From: Crocodylus rhombifer
Taxonomy: Eukaryota > Chordata > Crocodylia > Crocodylidae
Reading direction: 5' to 3'
Assembly: GCA_038503035.1 (NCBI GenBank)
Contig: JAVSML010024243.1
Location: forward strand, 624,647-688,646
DNA: 64,000 nt
Shown here: piece after piece, positions 23,144 to 33,401 of the stretch
Layout: each line of letters begins with the position of its first letter
Position numbering within the stretch: position 1 is the stretch's first letter
Made by a program: the position numbers and the translations under genes
Notes under the pieces: model-generated
Databases searched by the model: none
What the model saw: only the letters and a program-made list of their open reading frames with translations
What the model was told of the DNA's origin: nothing

Positions 23144-24382
23144 GGTTGGATACAGACATTTGCAGAGGTTAGACTGACTTAAAAATGGCCACCTGATCCA
23201 AGATAAATTGGGATAGTGCGGCTAATGTGGGGATTGAGAAAATTGAGGAGGCAAGCAGGTTCTGGGGGGAAGGGGAGATCAGTGGGGAAAACAGTCTGTG
23301 GAGAAGATAAGGGGGGATTGGAGGGCAGGTGGCATCCACAGGAGGGCTTGGGGGAGCTAGCAAGGCCCACAGGGGGATTGGGGGGAGAAGGTGGTGTCCA
23401 TGGGGGAGATTGTGGAATTGTGGGGGGTGCTAGATGGGGTCCACAGAAGGGATTGGAGGGAAGAGGGTGCCCATGGGAGGATCAGGGGGAGTGGGGGGTG
23501 GGGGGAAGCAGAGTCCACAGGAGGGTTTGGGGAGATCAGGAAGGTAGGCAGGGTGTGGTGGGGGATAGGAGGATCAGGTAGGCAGGCAGGTTCCACAGAG
23601 GGGTTGCTGGAGTCAGGGAGGGTTTGGCAGGATGGGGGTGGTGGGTTGTAGGATCCATAGAAGGGCTCGGGGAGATGGGGGAGATCTTTCCTGCATCTCC
23701 AGGACCAGGGGCTATTTTTAGCCCCTGACCTCCCCCATCCCCAGACAAACAACAGCTCCCCTGTGAAGCTACCCCCCATCTCTCTCCCCACTTCCCCCAC
23801 ATTGGGACTTACTCTTGTAGCTCCTATCATTGGCAGAAACTGATAAAACTAGCAGTGAGACCAACTTGCAGGATGCAGGGTTTCGTGGACTGGGGCAGGG
23901 GAGCTGCCTGGTCCTTGTGTGGCAGGGGCAGGGGAGGTTGTCCATCTGAGGTTGGGACAAGGGGCTAGAGACCTAAAAATAGCCCAGAGCAAGGGGAGCA
24001 GGTAAGAAGAGCACAGTCCGAGGGCTGGAGCCAACAGCTGGGCCTTTCCTGCCCTGGGACTGTGTTGGAAACTGTACAGAAGCTCGGGACAGTTAGATTG
24101 GTCTAAAAACAGCAAATCCACTCTGTCAGACTACCTCAGAGGTACTGTAACTTAGATTGGTCTAAAAATGGCCAACCTAGTCTAACCTTCCTGGAACTTC
24201 TGTACAGTTCGCAGTTAGATCTACCTAACTAAGGATCTAAGTGTAAAGTCCGCACCTAGGTGAACTCAGACTGGGTGGCCATTTTTAATATGGTCTAACC
24301 TCCCCAAATGTGTATATGCATCCTAGTCAAAGGTGTTTTAAAAGCAGTCTAGAACACCTACAATCACAACTTGTATCCAACC
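23144..24382. mobile_element. TA-MITE relative, 1.24 kb, minisatellite core (copy G)
   Basis: The left end GGTTGGATACAGACATTTG pairs with the complement of the right end GGTTGGATACAAGTTGTG, and TA stands directly outside both ends. A second inverted pair lies further in: GAGGTTAGACTGACTT then AAAAATGGCCACC on the left, its complement near 24270-24300 on the right. The GGNTNGNTACAGAC end resembles the other TA-MITEs but the interior differs, with a G-rich tandem core. The partial copy at 6240-6610 belongs to the same type. Frames of 60-157 codons in the core come from the repeat. Confidence 0.7.
23218..23700 (+). repeat. G-rich minisatellite
   Basis: Diverged tandem units of roughly 50-65 bp share TCCACAGGAGGG, TTGGGGGAG and GATCAGGGGG motifs. 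They occur inside copy G, and in complement inside the relic at 6240-6610, so the array was part of the transposon before it spread. Confidence 0.7.
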
Positions 24383-24539
24383 TAAATTGTTTTGAAATTC
24401 TTGGAAAAACTGAACCATATACAGAAGATCATCTATTAAATGGACATATAAAATATTTCAGTTAGTAATAATGCATAGGAAAGGGAAATAATGCATAGTC
24501 CTTCAGTGGATCGGGTTACCTGGCCCACTGTCTGGATGT

Positions 24540-24680
24540 CACTTACCTCATGTGCTTAAAGTTAGATTTAGGTTCACGTTTAAGTACCTCATTGAATCAG
24601 AGCTTTACTTACCATTGCTCTGATCCTGAAATTCAGTCCATAAGGTTAAATGCTTGAGCCCATGTGGGGCCACATTGAAA
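24540..24680. repeat. Old amniote-type interspersed repeat, tentative
   Basis: CATGTGCTTAAAGTTAGATT then GTTTAAGTACCTCATTGAAT recalls a widespread vertebrate repeat with CACGTGCTTAAAGTTAAG and AGTGCTTTGCTGAATC. Family and ends are not known to me. Confidence 0.3.
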
Positions 24681-24852
24681 TGAGCAAGGTTCTGCACTAG
24701 CAACCTCCACATATTATCCACCTCCACATATGTGGTTTCCATAGCTCTGGAAACACTGCACAGGTGTGCTATATCCAGTTTCTATCTCGAGCTTCATCAA
24801 AGTGAATGGAAAATACTGAAAGGCTAAGTACCCTCTCACTTTATGAGTACTT

Positions 24853-24876
24853 ACACACACACATATATATATATTT
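24853..24876 (+). repeat. (CA)n-(TA)n microsatellite
   Basis: A CA run passes directly into a TA run. Confidence 0.9.
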
Positions 24877-24879
24877 AGA

Positions 24880-25790
24880 TACTCAGTGCTGAACATGAAT
24901 TTTGCAGTCACAAATTGAGATGGCAAAGACTGCTGTTCTGCAGAATTAGTACCACTGTACCTCTTCAGAGCTTAAATCAACAGCTCTATAAGTTATTGTG
25001 ACAATAATAGTAAAGAATATATATATCCCTAATGTGTAAAAAAGTAATATGATTTCTGGAGTGAAAAATGAAAGTATTTCAATGGTATAAAATAAGTATT
25101 TATAACACAACAGTTATACACAGTAACCAAAGTAGAATGTATAGAAATAAAATGATAGTTGCATTATTTTTCTTGCTATATGATGTATGGGTCCAGTGCC
25201 TCATCTTTTAAAGAAATGTGGGTTATAATTAATAAGAATATAGTGTGTATACAAAATATTCAGTTGCATTGGACATATGCTTTCTAGGAGTTAAAAAGAA
25301 ACTAAACACAAAAGAACAAAAAAATTAGAAATAAACTGCTGTATTACTATAGCAGCTGCAATTTATTGATATGTAAAGCAACTTATGAATGTCAATGCTC
25401 ATGAGGAGGTAAGAGAGAAAAACATTTGGAAGAAAAGGGCTATGAACCAAGGGATAGCTTTCAAAATGAAGAGCAGAAATATGTAAGAATGAAACAGATT
25501 GCTAAAGAAAGCTCATCATAATACAGAATACAGTTAATCCTTTTTTGATAACCAAAGCATATCTCCTAAATGACAGAAAAAAATCAGATTCTTTATATCT
25601 ATAAACTGAACATTACAGAAGCAATATATTAATAACCTGTATTAGGAAAAGGTGATGTTTTAGAGTTTGGATGCAACTAAAGATGATGAAAAATGTAATT
25701 CAGGACCTAAAATTAGGAAAGGATATTTACAGCTAAGTCATAACCTTTCCACAGAAATGTGCTTTTTAGGATAGATGCTTACCTAAGAAA
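24880..25790. other. Unique AT-rich DNA, no gene seen
   Basis: No coding motif, repeat border or RNA gene was recognised. Confidence 0.5.
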
Positions 25791-25889
25791 TGTTCAATTT
25801 TTCATGCACAGCCCTGGAGCGAGAAATCTGCCACCTGAAATTATCTTATGCCTTGTGTGTTTCCACACTTTTGTTAGCAGTGAACTGTT

Positions 25890-26180
25890 AATTGATATGC
25901 ATGGGAGACAGTGGATAAGGTGAGATTCTGGACACCATGCTACCAAACTCTGGTTTGAAACCCCCAAAGGCTTTATCCATAAATGAAAATATGTATTCAT
26001 TTCCAACTGAGATGCTCCCACACTGGCAGGTGTCTGGGTAACATCTGATAATAACAGGACTTGGGTCAAACACTCTCTCCATATTTTTCTCACACAGCTT
26101 TAAATGAAGTGCCAGAGAGGTGAATAGGTGTATATGAGGATAAAATTTAGACTCCGCATAGATATAATTGTAGTTCATCT
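25890..26180 (-). other. Open stretch of about 95 codons with cysteine pattern; possible exon or pseudogene
   Basis: On the minus strand a frame open from 26232 to 25888 contains CEKNMERVFDPSPV, then RCYPDTCQCGSISVGNEYIF, then MDKAFGGFKPEFGSMV. The spacing C-x-C-x(4)-VG-x-EY resembles the middle of C345C/NTR modules (as in netrins, sFRPs and complement C3-C5), where a CxC block is followed by a G-x-YLI strand. The region lies in unique DNA with no repeat signature and has non-repetitive composition. An AG is present just upstream of the NYNYIYAES segment (near 26185), and a GT occurs inside GGTAGCATGG near 25940, but neither is a strong splice site. It may equally be a chance frame. I do not assign a gene. 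Confidence 0.25.
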
Positions 26181-26239
26181 TAACTATATGAGGTGAAGGT
26201 ATTCTAGTTGTCTCTATAAACAAAGCAAGCAAGTAGTCT

Positions 26240-26965
26240 CTACAAAAATATCATCAGAAGCACATTTCTTGCCCCAAATCAGCTTAGTATAAGAGCCAGA
26301 TCCATAACAGGACTTGGGTACCTGAAATTAGTCTCATGCAAAATTTAGGCCCTAATATCTAAAATTACTTAGCTTGGAGGCAACTTCATCAGATTTTATC
26401 TTAAATCTCCTGGTCACCTAAAGCTCTGTTCTTGATTGCCAAAAAGTGCTTCAGTCTGAGCAGCCTGGTGAGTAGCACATGCCTACATCTGATAGGGATC
26501 TAGAAATGAGATATTTCCTTTGTGTAACTGATTTGAAGCATTCCCAAAGTGCACCCAACCCACAGGGAAAGGATCAGGTTCCTCTGAAATGGAGAGGCAG
26601 TTGCAGCTTTTTAACAAAACCAAGCTTGGGGAGAAGCCGCCCTGTTTTTATATAAAGTAGTACTTATACTTGCTTAAGCTTTAAACAGCCTAGTTTCAAT
26701 TCCTTCTTTCATATCTGAGGGGATTCAGACAAACATCTCTTATCTTCCTTAGAGCATGCCTTATCTACTAGACTAGCTGATAGATGGAGGATGTGGATAG
26801 GGGTTTGCCATGCCTCCTTTTAAACTATGCCACTGTAGAGACCAAGATTAATTGGGCTAGCAAGAGGGAGAAAAGCAGAAGTCTGTAGTTTGGTGCCTAA
26901 GGGCATTTATACACATGCTCTGGGAGTGATGGGGTGGGGAAGGAGATGCTTTAATTAAAGCACCT
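26240..26965. other. Unique DNA, no gene seen
   Basis: No open frame with motifs and no defined repeat end were found. Confidence 0.5.
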
Positions 26966-27095
26966 GGAGTGTCTCATGTGTCAGTGTCCCATGCTGTAAA
27001 AGGGTGGTGGGGACACTAAAGCTTGTTGAATGAGCTTTAGTTAGTGGCCTCACTGCCTTTTTTCAATGCAGGGACACTGATACATGAGACTCTTG
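26966..27095. mobile_element. Foldback (MITE-like) element
   Basis: GTGTCTCATGTGTCAGTGTC (about 26969-26988) and its complement near 27070-27095 (AGTCTCATGTATCAGTGTCC) form arms. The loop contains a second hairpin, CTAAAGCT / AGCTTTAG (about 27015-27040). The full element probably extends outward to CACATGCTCTGG (26911) and the complementary CTCCAGCAAAAATACAGC region (27125). No duplication was identified. Confidence 0.5.
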
Positions 27096-27534
27096 AGTCT
27101 GTTAGAGTGTAATAATTACCATGCTCCAGCAAAAATACAGCACATTGGAGCAGCCTCAATAGGATAGGGTCCTAAATCATTCCCTAGTATTTTGGCTTTT
27201 AGTTTCAGTTTTATTGTTTTTGAGAAAATTCAAAATGTTATAGTAGGTTAGCTACATGTTGGTGTATGACACTTTATAGACAGGGTTGTTTTTTAATTAC
27301 TTAAGTGAATTGCTCTCAAGAAAGGTTAAGAGGTTAATATGTGGTTGCTATTTCTGCTGTCTTCCAAATAAAAACATGATAAAGAGAATACATCAGATTT
27401 AGGTATTCATAAAATATAGAGATTCAGTTGTGGTTTTGGCTTTTTCTGGTTGGTTGTTTTCTTTTGTTTTTCCATTCCTAATCCTAAAGAATTACTTTGT
27501 AATAGTAATGAGGTTGGAGTATTGTTTTAGCTGT

Positions 27535-27693
27535 TCCAGGAAATATACAAGAGGAAAGGATTTTTTTTGTTGTTATCTTTTAATGAACCATTGAGTAAAC
27601 CTGAGGAAGGATACTTTGTGCCTGAAAGCTTGTCTGATATCTCTCCCAACTATGCAGTTGGTTGAATAAAAGATATCATCAAATCAATCTTTG
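27535..27693 (-). mobile_element. Short retroelement-like repeat with hammerhead-like core, copy 1
   Basis: It has inverted edges: TTATCTTTTAATGAACCA on the left and TGAATAAAAGATATCATC on the right. Between them, on the plus strand at 27601-27625, CTGAGGA, a pairable stem (AGGATAC / GTGCCT) and TGAAA match the hammerhead core CUGANGA...GAAA without substitution. A second copy with the same TCCAGGAAATAT flank lies 281 bp downstream, in the opposite reading of the core. The CCAATAAAAGATATC-type end is shared with copies near 34.0 and 43.1 kb. Confidence 0.55.
27601..27634 (+). ncRNA. Hammerhead-like ribozyme core
   Basis: CTGAGGA then AGGATAC TTT GTGCCT stem-loop then GAAA then GCTTGTC. All core positions C3-U4-G5-A6-N-G8-A9 and G12-A13-A14 are present. 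Stem III would be very short, as in the minimal type I hammerheads of Penelope elements, which act as dimers. Activity is untested. Confidence 0.4.
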
Positions 27694-27815
27694 CCTTTTG
27701 CAATTTGTAACACTTTATGCGAATAAAGAATATTTAGTTGTTTAAAATTGTATAATGCTAACTATTCTTCAATAGCATAAACATTGTTACAAGTGACAAA
27801 GTAATTTACTAATGG

Positions 27816-27995
27816 TCCAGGAAATATCTGGGAGGCAAGAATTTTTGTAGGTGATATCTTTTATTAGACAAGCTACATGGTGGGAATAGACTGAGACAAG
27901 TTTTCAGATATCACAGTATCCTTCCTTTCATCTGCAGTTGGACCAACTGTAGCGTGGGTCCAATAAAAGATATCCTCCCCAGAATGTTTTCCCCT
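27816..27995 (+). mobile_element. Same repeat family, copy 2
   Basis: TGATATCTTTTATTAGACAA on the left and the complement GGTCCAATAAAAGATATCCT near 27957-27976 on the right mark the ends. On the minus strand, 27928-27893, GGAAGGATACTGTGATATC then TGAAAACTTGTC keeps the hammerhead-like stem and GAAA, but the CUGANGA part is altered by an insertion. Confidence 0.55.
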
Positions 27996-28140
27996 CACAA
28001 AGTAATTTCCCCTACATACCTACACATGTAAAATTCTAAACAAGTGTTTTTCATTTTTTTTCTTTGTGTGTATATGTGTGCATATGCATTATATATATCC
28101 TATTTACCCAAAGCCAAGACAACTTTGAAGACACCACCTA

Positions 28141-28952
28141 GACTGGGGACAGAAGTTACACACAAACCAGTTTAAGTGATCATAAACTGGTTTAAATCTG
28201 TAACAGAACAGAAACTCAGTGCACATAAACCACTTTCAAAATGGCTTAAAGACATTTAAGGTAAACCTAGTTGAATGTAGTATTAGACTTAACTGATTTG
28301 GGTCAAACTGGTTTATGAAACTTCTGTTCCAGACCCCTTCCTGGTTCAAGTTAAATCACAGTCTCCCAGCATGCTTTCCAGCCCTGGACTGGGCTGGGCT
28401 GGGCTGTCTGCTCTGGAAAGCAGGGCTGGCCCTGCCCCTCTGCTCCCTAGCTGGAGCAGTGAGAGCTGGCTGACAAGGTTGGTGGTGGAGGGGACAAGCC
28501 CAGCTGGGGATGCAGCCCAGTCTACAGGATGGGGGGGGGTACTACGCCCCCACAATCGAACCCCAGTTGGGGTCTGGGGCCAGGAAGGGGGGCTAAACAC
28601 CCCTTCCCCCTCTCGAACTTACTGCTGGCTGCAACTGTGGACTACAAATCCCAGAGGCACCAGCAAGAGGAAGTGATGAGCAACCATGCAGAGTCCTGCT
28701 ACTGTAATTCTGGACTGCATATCCCAGAGACCTTGGGGGCAGCAGGAAGAGGAAGTGAACATACACCCAGAGAGCTGTGCTCTAGTGCCCCTGGATTCTG
28801 GGCTGAGCCACTGCAGGCACATGACTGCATATCCTGAATCAAAGGTAAAATATCTGTTCACTTCTGTTTCAATTTAATCTGTGCATTTTAGACTAACATA
28901 TGAAGACTGAACTGATTCAGACTCCGGCTTTTTGACTGTCTGTACTTAGCCC
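28141..28952 (+). mobile_element. TA-MITE copy B, 812 bp
   Basis: The left end GACTGGGGACAGAAGTTAC and right end GACTGTCTGTACTTAGCCC are both bordered by TA (28139-28140, 28953-28954). It is colinear with copy A in reverse. The order is AAACTGGTTTA motifs, CTCCCAGCATGC block, GC-rich centre, then two regulatory-like cassettes. Overlapping frames of 80-102 codons on both strands in the GC-rich centre are by-products. Confidence 0.78.
28639..28760 (+). promoter_or_regulatory. Paired ZNF143-like and ETS/PU.1-like motifs in MITE copy B
   Basis: GGACTACAAATCCCAGAGGC (28639-28658) is followed by AAGAGGAAGTGATG (28665-28678). The second cassette, GGACTGCATATCCCAGAG (28712-28729), is followed by GAAGAGGAAGTGAAC (28746-28760). 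ACTACAAnTCCCAG is the ZNF143/SBS-type core and AGAGGAAGTG an ETS (PU.1) core. The TE-borne pairing is seen directly; regulatory activity is inference. Confidence 0.45.
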
Positions 28953-29030
28953 TAGTAATTAGATTGTATGCATAGAAAAATTATGAATTTGTTATAATTT
29001 TCCATATATAGAATCTACCTACTGGGGGGG

Positions 29031-29430
29031 NNNNNNNNNNNNNNNNNNNNNNNNNNNNNNNNNNNNNNNNNNNNNNNNNNNNNNNNNNNNNNNNNNNNNN
29101 NNNNNNNNNNNNNNNNNNNNNNNNNNNNNNNNNNNNNNNNNNNNNNNNNNNNNNNNNNNNNNNNNNNNNNNNNNNNNNNNNNNNNNNNNNNNNNNNNNNN
29201 NNNNNNNNNNNNNNNNNNNNNNNNNNNNNNNNNNNNNNNNNNNNNNNNNNNNNNNNNNNNNNNNNNNNNNNNNNNNNNNNNNNNNNNNNNNNNNNNNNNN
29301 NNNNNNNNNNNNNNNNNNNNNNNNNNNNNNNNNNNNNNNNNNNNNNNNNNNNNNNNNNNNNNNNNNNNNNNNNNNNNNNNNNNNNNNNNNNNNNNNNNNN
29401 NNNNNNNNNNNNNNNNNNNNNNNNNNNNNN
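29031..29430. other. Assembly gap of 400 N
   Basis: A run of 400 N follows a seven-G run. Minus-strand frames reported across it are artefacts. True gap size is unknown, and a G-rich sequence may have stopped sequencing there. Confidence 0.98.
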
Positions 29431-29983
29431 TTTGTGCTCCATGCTGGAATGGGGCCAAAGCAGTGACTGATGGTAAGCTAGGTGGTGGAGGTGGGAGCAG
29501 AGGCTTCAGGGGACAAGTGGAGGGGGGGAAAGAGCTGGTAGGGGGGCAGGACCAGGGAAAAGATGAGGGGGTGCAGAAGTACCTGAGCTCAGGTTGGGGC
29601 TGGAGTTGGAGTCTTAGCAGACACTTCCATCCTCCAAATCTCAAAATAAGGAGCTTTTACCCCTTTTTTGAATGGGGGAAAAACTTTGTCTTGGATTTGA
29701 GTAAATAATGTGTGTGGGTGCATCGGTGTCTGTACGTGTGTGTATAATATCTATATAGGCTTTACTACATTCAATATAGTAAGAGATCTTCCAGATCAGG
29801 GCAGACATTTTCTATTTAATCAGTTGCAGGCTACAGCCCTAAAGCCAAAGTACCTGGCCCAAAAAATGGTTATTCCAACATAAGAGGATCATTTGGCTCC
29901 ATAGAATCACTGCTGCAATTCCTAAAAGAGATCTTTCCTTGCTGCTGGCTTAATCAATATGGTTAGGGTTAAAAGGGAGAGTC

Positions 29984-30700
29984 ATTATGAGCAGGGAACC
30001 TGGTTTTCCCTGATAAAAATAAAATCACAAATTCTGTAATAAAACCCCCAAATTCCATTATTAAAATTAAAGGCCCCCCACAGTCCCCCTGGTGCCCCTC
30101 ATTCTCCCCCAACCCCAGCCCTACTGGTGCCCCTCTCTCCCACCACAGCCCCCCTGCCCTGCTGGAGGCCCCCTCCCCCCCACCACCAGGGCTATGGGGC
30201 CAGGGACCCAGGTCTGAAGCTCCCTGCTCCCAACAGATGGCAGTGGCTGCTGCAGCAGAAGGAGCATGAGCCAGCTCCCCGCTGCTGCCTGCCTGCTGCA
30301 GGCTCGGGCAGATGTGAGGCCACCTGCCAGTGCCCCCCAGCCATGACCCATAATCCCCCAGCTGTGCCAGAGAGGGCCCCCAGCAAGCCCCACTTACCTC
30401 ACAGGCTCCGGGAAAAACAGGGAGCCTGAGCCAAGCCTTAGGTAACAGAGAGCCTCAGGCCTTGCCCTTCCCACTCCCCCATCCCCCTCCGGGGAGGGTT
30501 GGAGGTTTCCTGCCCTTTTTGCAATCAGCTCTTACAGGCTGGACCTCTGCCAGCCCATACAGCTCTTTGCAAAAGTGGGAAATCCACGGGTATCTCTGCT
30601 AAAAGGGAAAATCCATTTCTATCTCAGATAAAAATCGGGAAATCCTTGGTTTTCTCTGTTTTCCCATGGGAAACAGAAAACCTGGATCCCTGCTTATGAC
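29984..30700. mobile_element. hAT-type element, 701 bp, 8-bp duplication (6/8)
   Basis: The element at 29992-30692 begins CAGGGAACCTGGTTTTCCCT, and the complement of its right end begins CAGGGATCCAGGTTTTCTG. ATTATGAG and CTTATGAC flank it, sharing TTATGA. The ends match those of the 249-bp MITE at 7726, so the two are related. The centre is GC-rich (30080-30500) and gives overlapping frames on both strands with no domain. Confidence 0.8.
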
Positions 30701-31170
30701 TTGGTCATCTCCAGGTGTTATATTGGTCCTTTAGATCTGTTAGCAGTTAGCATAAATTTAGTAATCTTCAGGCACCTGTAGATTACATGATGGGGCCAAT
30801 GGCAGACTCAGCACAGGGAAAATACAGGGGTCACTTTTACATGTATAGTCTCCTTATCCCTTTTCAGCCATAACTGAGGGTCTTGATCATATTTTCCCTG
30901 TTCCTTTTTATTAAACCCTGTGACTAACAGTTCAATATATTGGGGAAAACCTCTAAACATGAAGTTTGTATGTCTAACAAAACAGTAAGTGGCTTTCACT
31001 AAAATAAAACTATTTAAAAAAATGAAAAGAATAATCATTTTAAATTATTGTTAATAGGTGGCCCTTGTTGGTACTCTTTCCCTGAATCCTAGTTTTGGGG
31101 GGTAAAGGGGCTGTGTTTATGGTCATTTAAATGAACGTAACTTTTTAAAATGTTGACATATTGATTGACT

Positions 31171-31598
31171 GTTTAAGACAAGGCTATCCAAATTCTCAGC
31201 AGCCTGAAGCTAGGCTCTGCACGAGCCACAGTAGTATGAGATGAGCACTGCATGTGGGCAGCAACCCACAATGCTGCATGCATCCATGGGCAGTTTTTCC
31301 CCACTACACCACTCGGCATATGGGCAGGTTTGTACCCACCTCCTTCCACTGTGCGCCTGCGCAGCTACTCCAATGCATGCATGCAGAGGCAGGCATTACC
31401 ATCCCACAACTCACCAGCTACCAGCTTCTACAGGCCACTGTCTCCTGGGGCAGAGACAGGGAGCAGAAGCCAGAAGGGAAATCAGGAGTATGTGGCTCCT
31501 ACTGCAGCCAGAATAAGAGGAGTGGTGGCTAGGTGGGAATCCTGGGGGTTGCAGATGAACCACTTTTGGGCTGTTAGTTAGACAGCCCTGATTTAAGG
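31171..31598. mobile_element. hAT-type element, 412 bp
   Basis: The element at 31179-31590 starts CAAGGCTATCCAAATTCTCA, and the complement of its right end reads CAGGGCTGTCTAACTAACAG. GTTTAAGA and ATTTAAGG (6 of 8 shared) flank it. Three overlapping plus-strand frames at 31241-31581 are not a gene. Confidence 0.65.
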
Positions 31599-31599
31599 G

Positions 31600-32420
31600 T
31601 TGCCTGTTAAGGTTTTCCTTGCCACAGGACTATAAGGTTGCTATGGTAATTTTGGCATGTGTTACATGGAAGAATAATTACTATTGTAAAATTCTGCCAA
31701 CTCAGTTGATAGGATAGAAAGAATTCTCTTGAAAGAAGAAACAGTCATAAGGCTATGCGTCCTGAACTAAAACCTATTAGTAAATGCATGAACTTTGAAA
31801 AGGACCAGTTCAGATAAACCTGGGCTCATCTGTGAAACCATTTAACAGGGGCCCCTGTGACCAATGCCCCAGATTCAGTATATAAACTTTTCCCTCGTAG
31901 GTTTGCTTTATTGCCTGGAGGGTAGTGCAAAAAGGCTTTTTCCCAAAGGAACCCAAATGCATTAAATGTGTATACTTTTCATTAGGGTTATATTCACGGA
32001 GTCCTGCCTGTGTGCAGCAACTTGTGCTTCATAACAGATGGCACTGGAGCAAAAGTAGTAAACAGTCTGCTTTCATTTCCACCTGCTCAAGCTGGACTGG
32101 AACTCCAGTGTCCTTTCCCACACCCCTAGCCACATGTTTTGCTATATTTGGTTCTACCTGCCCTGGTCTTGAACATAGGTGTGCAACACATGATACATTT
32201 CCTTTTCTGGTACTATAAAATTAAAAGTTTTATGGGCAGTTACAGCCTGTATTTTTTTCAAAGGAAAATCTGTTCCAGATGACTTTGCACAGTCTATTTG
32301 CTTTTTCTTCCACATCAGTATGTAGCCACCAAATTTTGCATTTTGAGTAACATTCCTTTTCGGTCCATTTTTGTCATAGCTCACAGAATCCCAAAATGTT
32401 AAATCTGAGTGGTTATAAAA
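31600..32420. other. Unique DNA, no gene seen
   Basis: A 97-codon plus frame at 31925-32218 has no motif I recognise. No repeat border was identified. Confidence 0.45.
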
Positions 32421-32713
32421 CCTTTATCCTGAATTCCATGCTAGGTTCCATAGGCCTTCCCTCTTCCTCCCTCCAACCCATGCCAGGGCCAGACTCGCTC
32501 TGCTGCCATCTGCATGAGCCAGAGCTGCCTGCAGCCACCATGCTTCAGCCCAATTGAGATGGGGACAGCTTGGAGCCTCCTCCAGCATGGCTGGGCAGGC
32601 AGGGGTCTGTGATTTGGGAGTGAGGGGCATTGGCAGGGCCAGGGAGCTGGGTCAGGACTGGCCATCAATATTTACAAATGGTTCCTGGTACAAAAAAAGT
32701 TGAAAACCACTGG
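32420..32713 (-). mobile_element. hAT/Charlie-like element
   Basis: On the minus strand the right end reads CCAGTGGTTTTCAACTTTTT followed by TGTACCAGGAACC, the classic Charlie-type end. The left end could not be fixed; AGTGGTT near 32406 is a candidate. GC-rich interior, no transposase coding. Confidence 0.65.
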
Positions 32714-33401
32714 TCTAGTAGAATTGTTTTATGGTGGGCAGAATATCATGGAACTTAATGGAATTGTTGTTATAAAGAAATAGTATCCCACAGTGTGATT
32801 TGCATCACGCTGTGTGAGCCGCCTACACTTTTCAGCAGTTGGTTCTGCGTCTAATTTATTGCTCTAGAAACCATTATAATAATACAAGAAATGCCTCAGC
32901 AAGTGTGGAGGAAAGAGCACATCACAGTCAGACTGTAATGACTATTTAGACTATTTAAACTCACTCAGCTTGTTTTACATTAGAAAAAACAAGCCCTATT
33001 CAATTACGTATTTTATGCATTTTATTTGGCTTTCTGGTTTCATTGTGGTTGAGATTAAACACATTATTACACCTTTTAAGATAGAAGGTTATGAAAATAA
33101 TTGCACAAAAATACAATGCTAAGTCTAAATATAGAATGGGAGGAACAAGATTTCTACCTTTTAAGCAAGCTGTTGAACAGTTTTGCTAGTTGCCATGTAA
33201 GAAAATGTCTAACCCATATCTATCTTACCACAGTGCAACATATGAGAAAAGGAGGCTGGAATCCATCTTCTCGAATCATCAGCTATGCAATCTAGAATAG
33301 TGATGTGTTTTCTTTTTTTTTAAAGCAGTATTAATTTATATGCTGGCTTTCTGAGGCCCATTTATAAAGGTAAGGAGGGTACATGGCCAGAAACCATTTT
33401 G

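Noticed and set aside
23169..24121. Frames of 60-157 codons rich in Gly/Arg or Pro/Ser
   Set aside because: They translate the G-rich minisatellite on both strands; no start context, splice sites or homology.
24853..24876. CA/TA repeat considered as a promoter TATA region
   Set aside because: Simple microsatellite with no downstream gene or initiator signal.
28981..29644. Open frames of 153 and 209 codons at 29.0-29.6 kb
   Set aside because: Most codons are N from the assembly gap.
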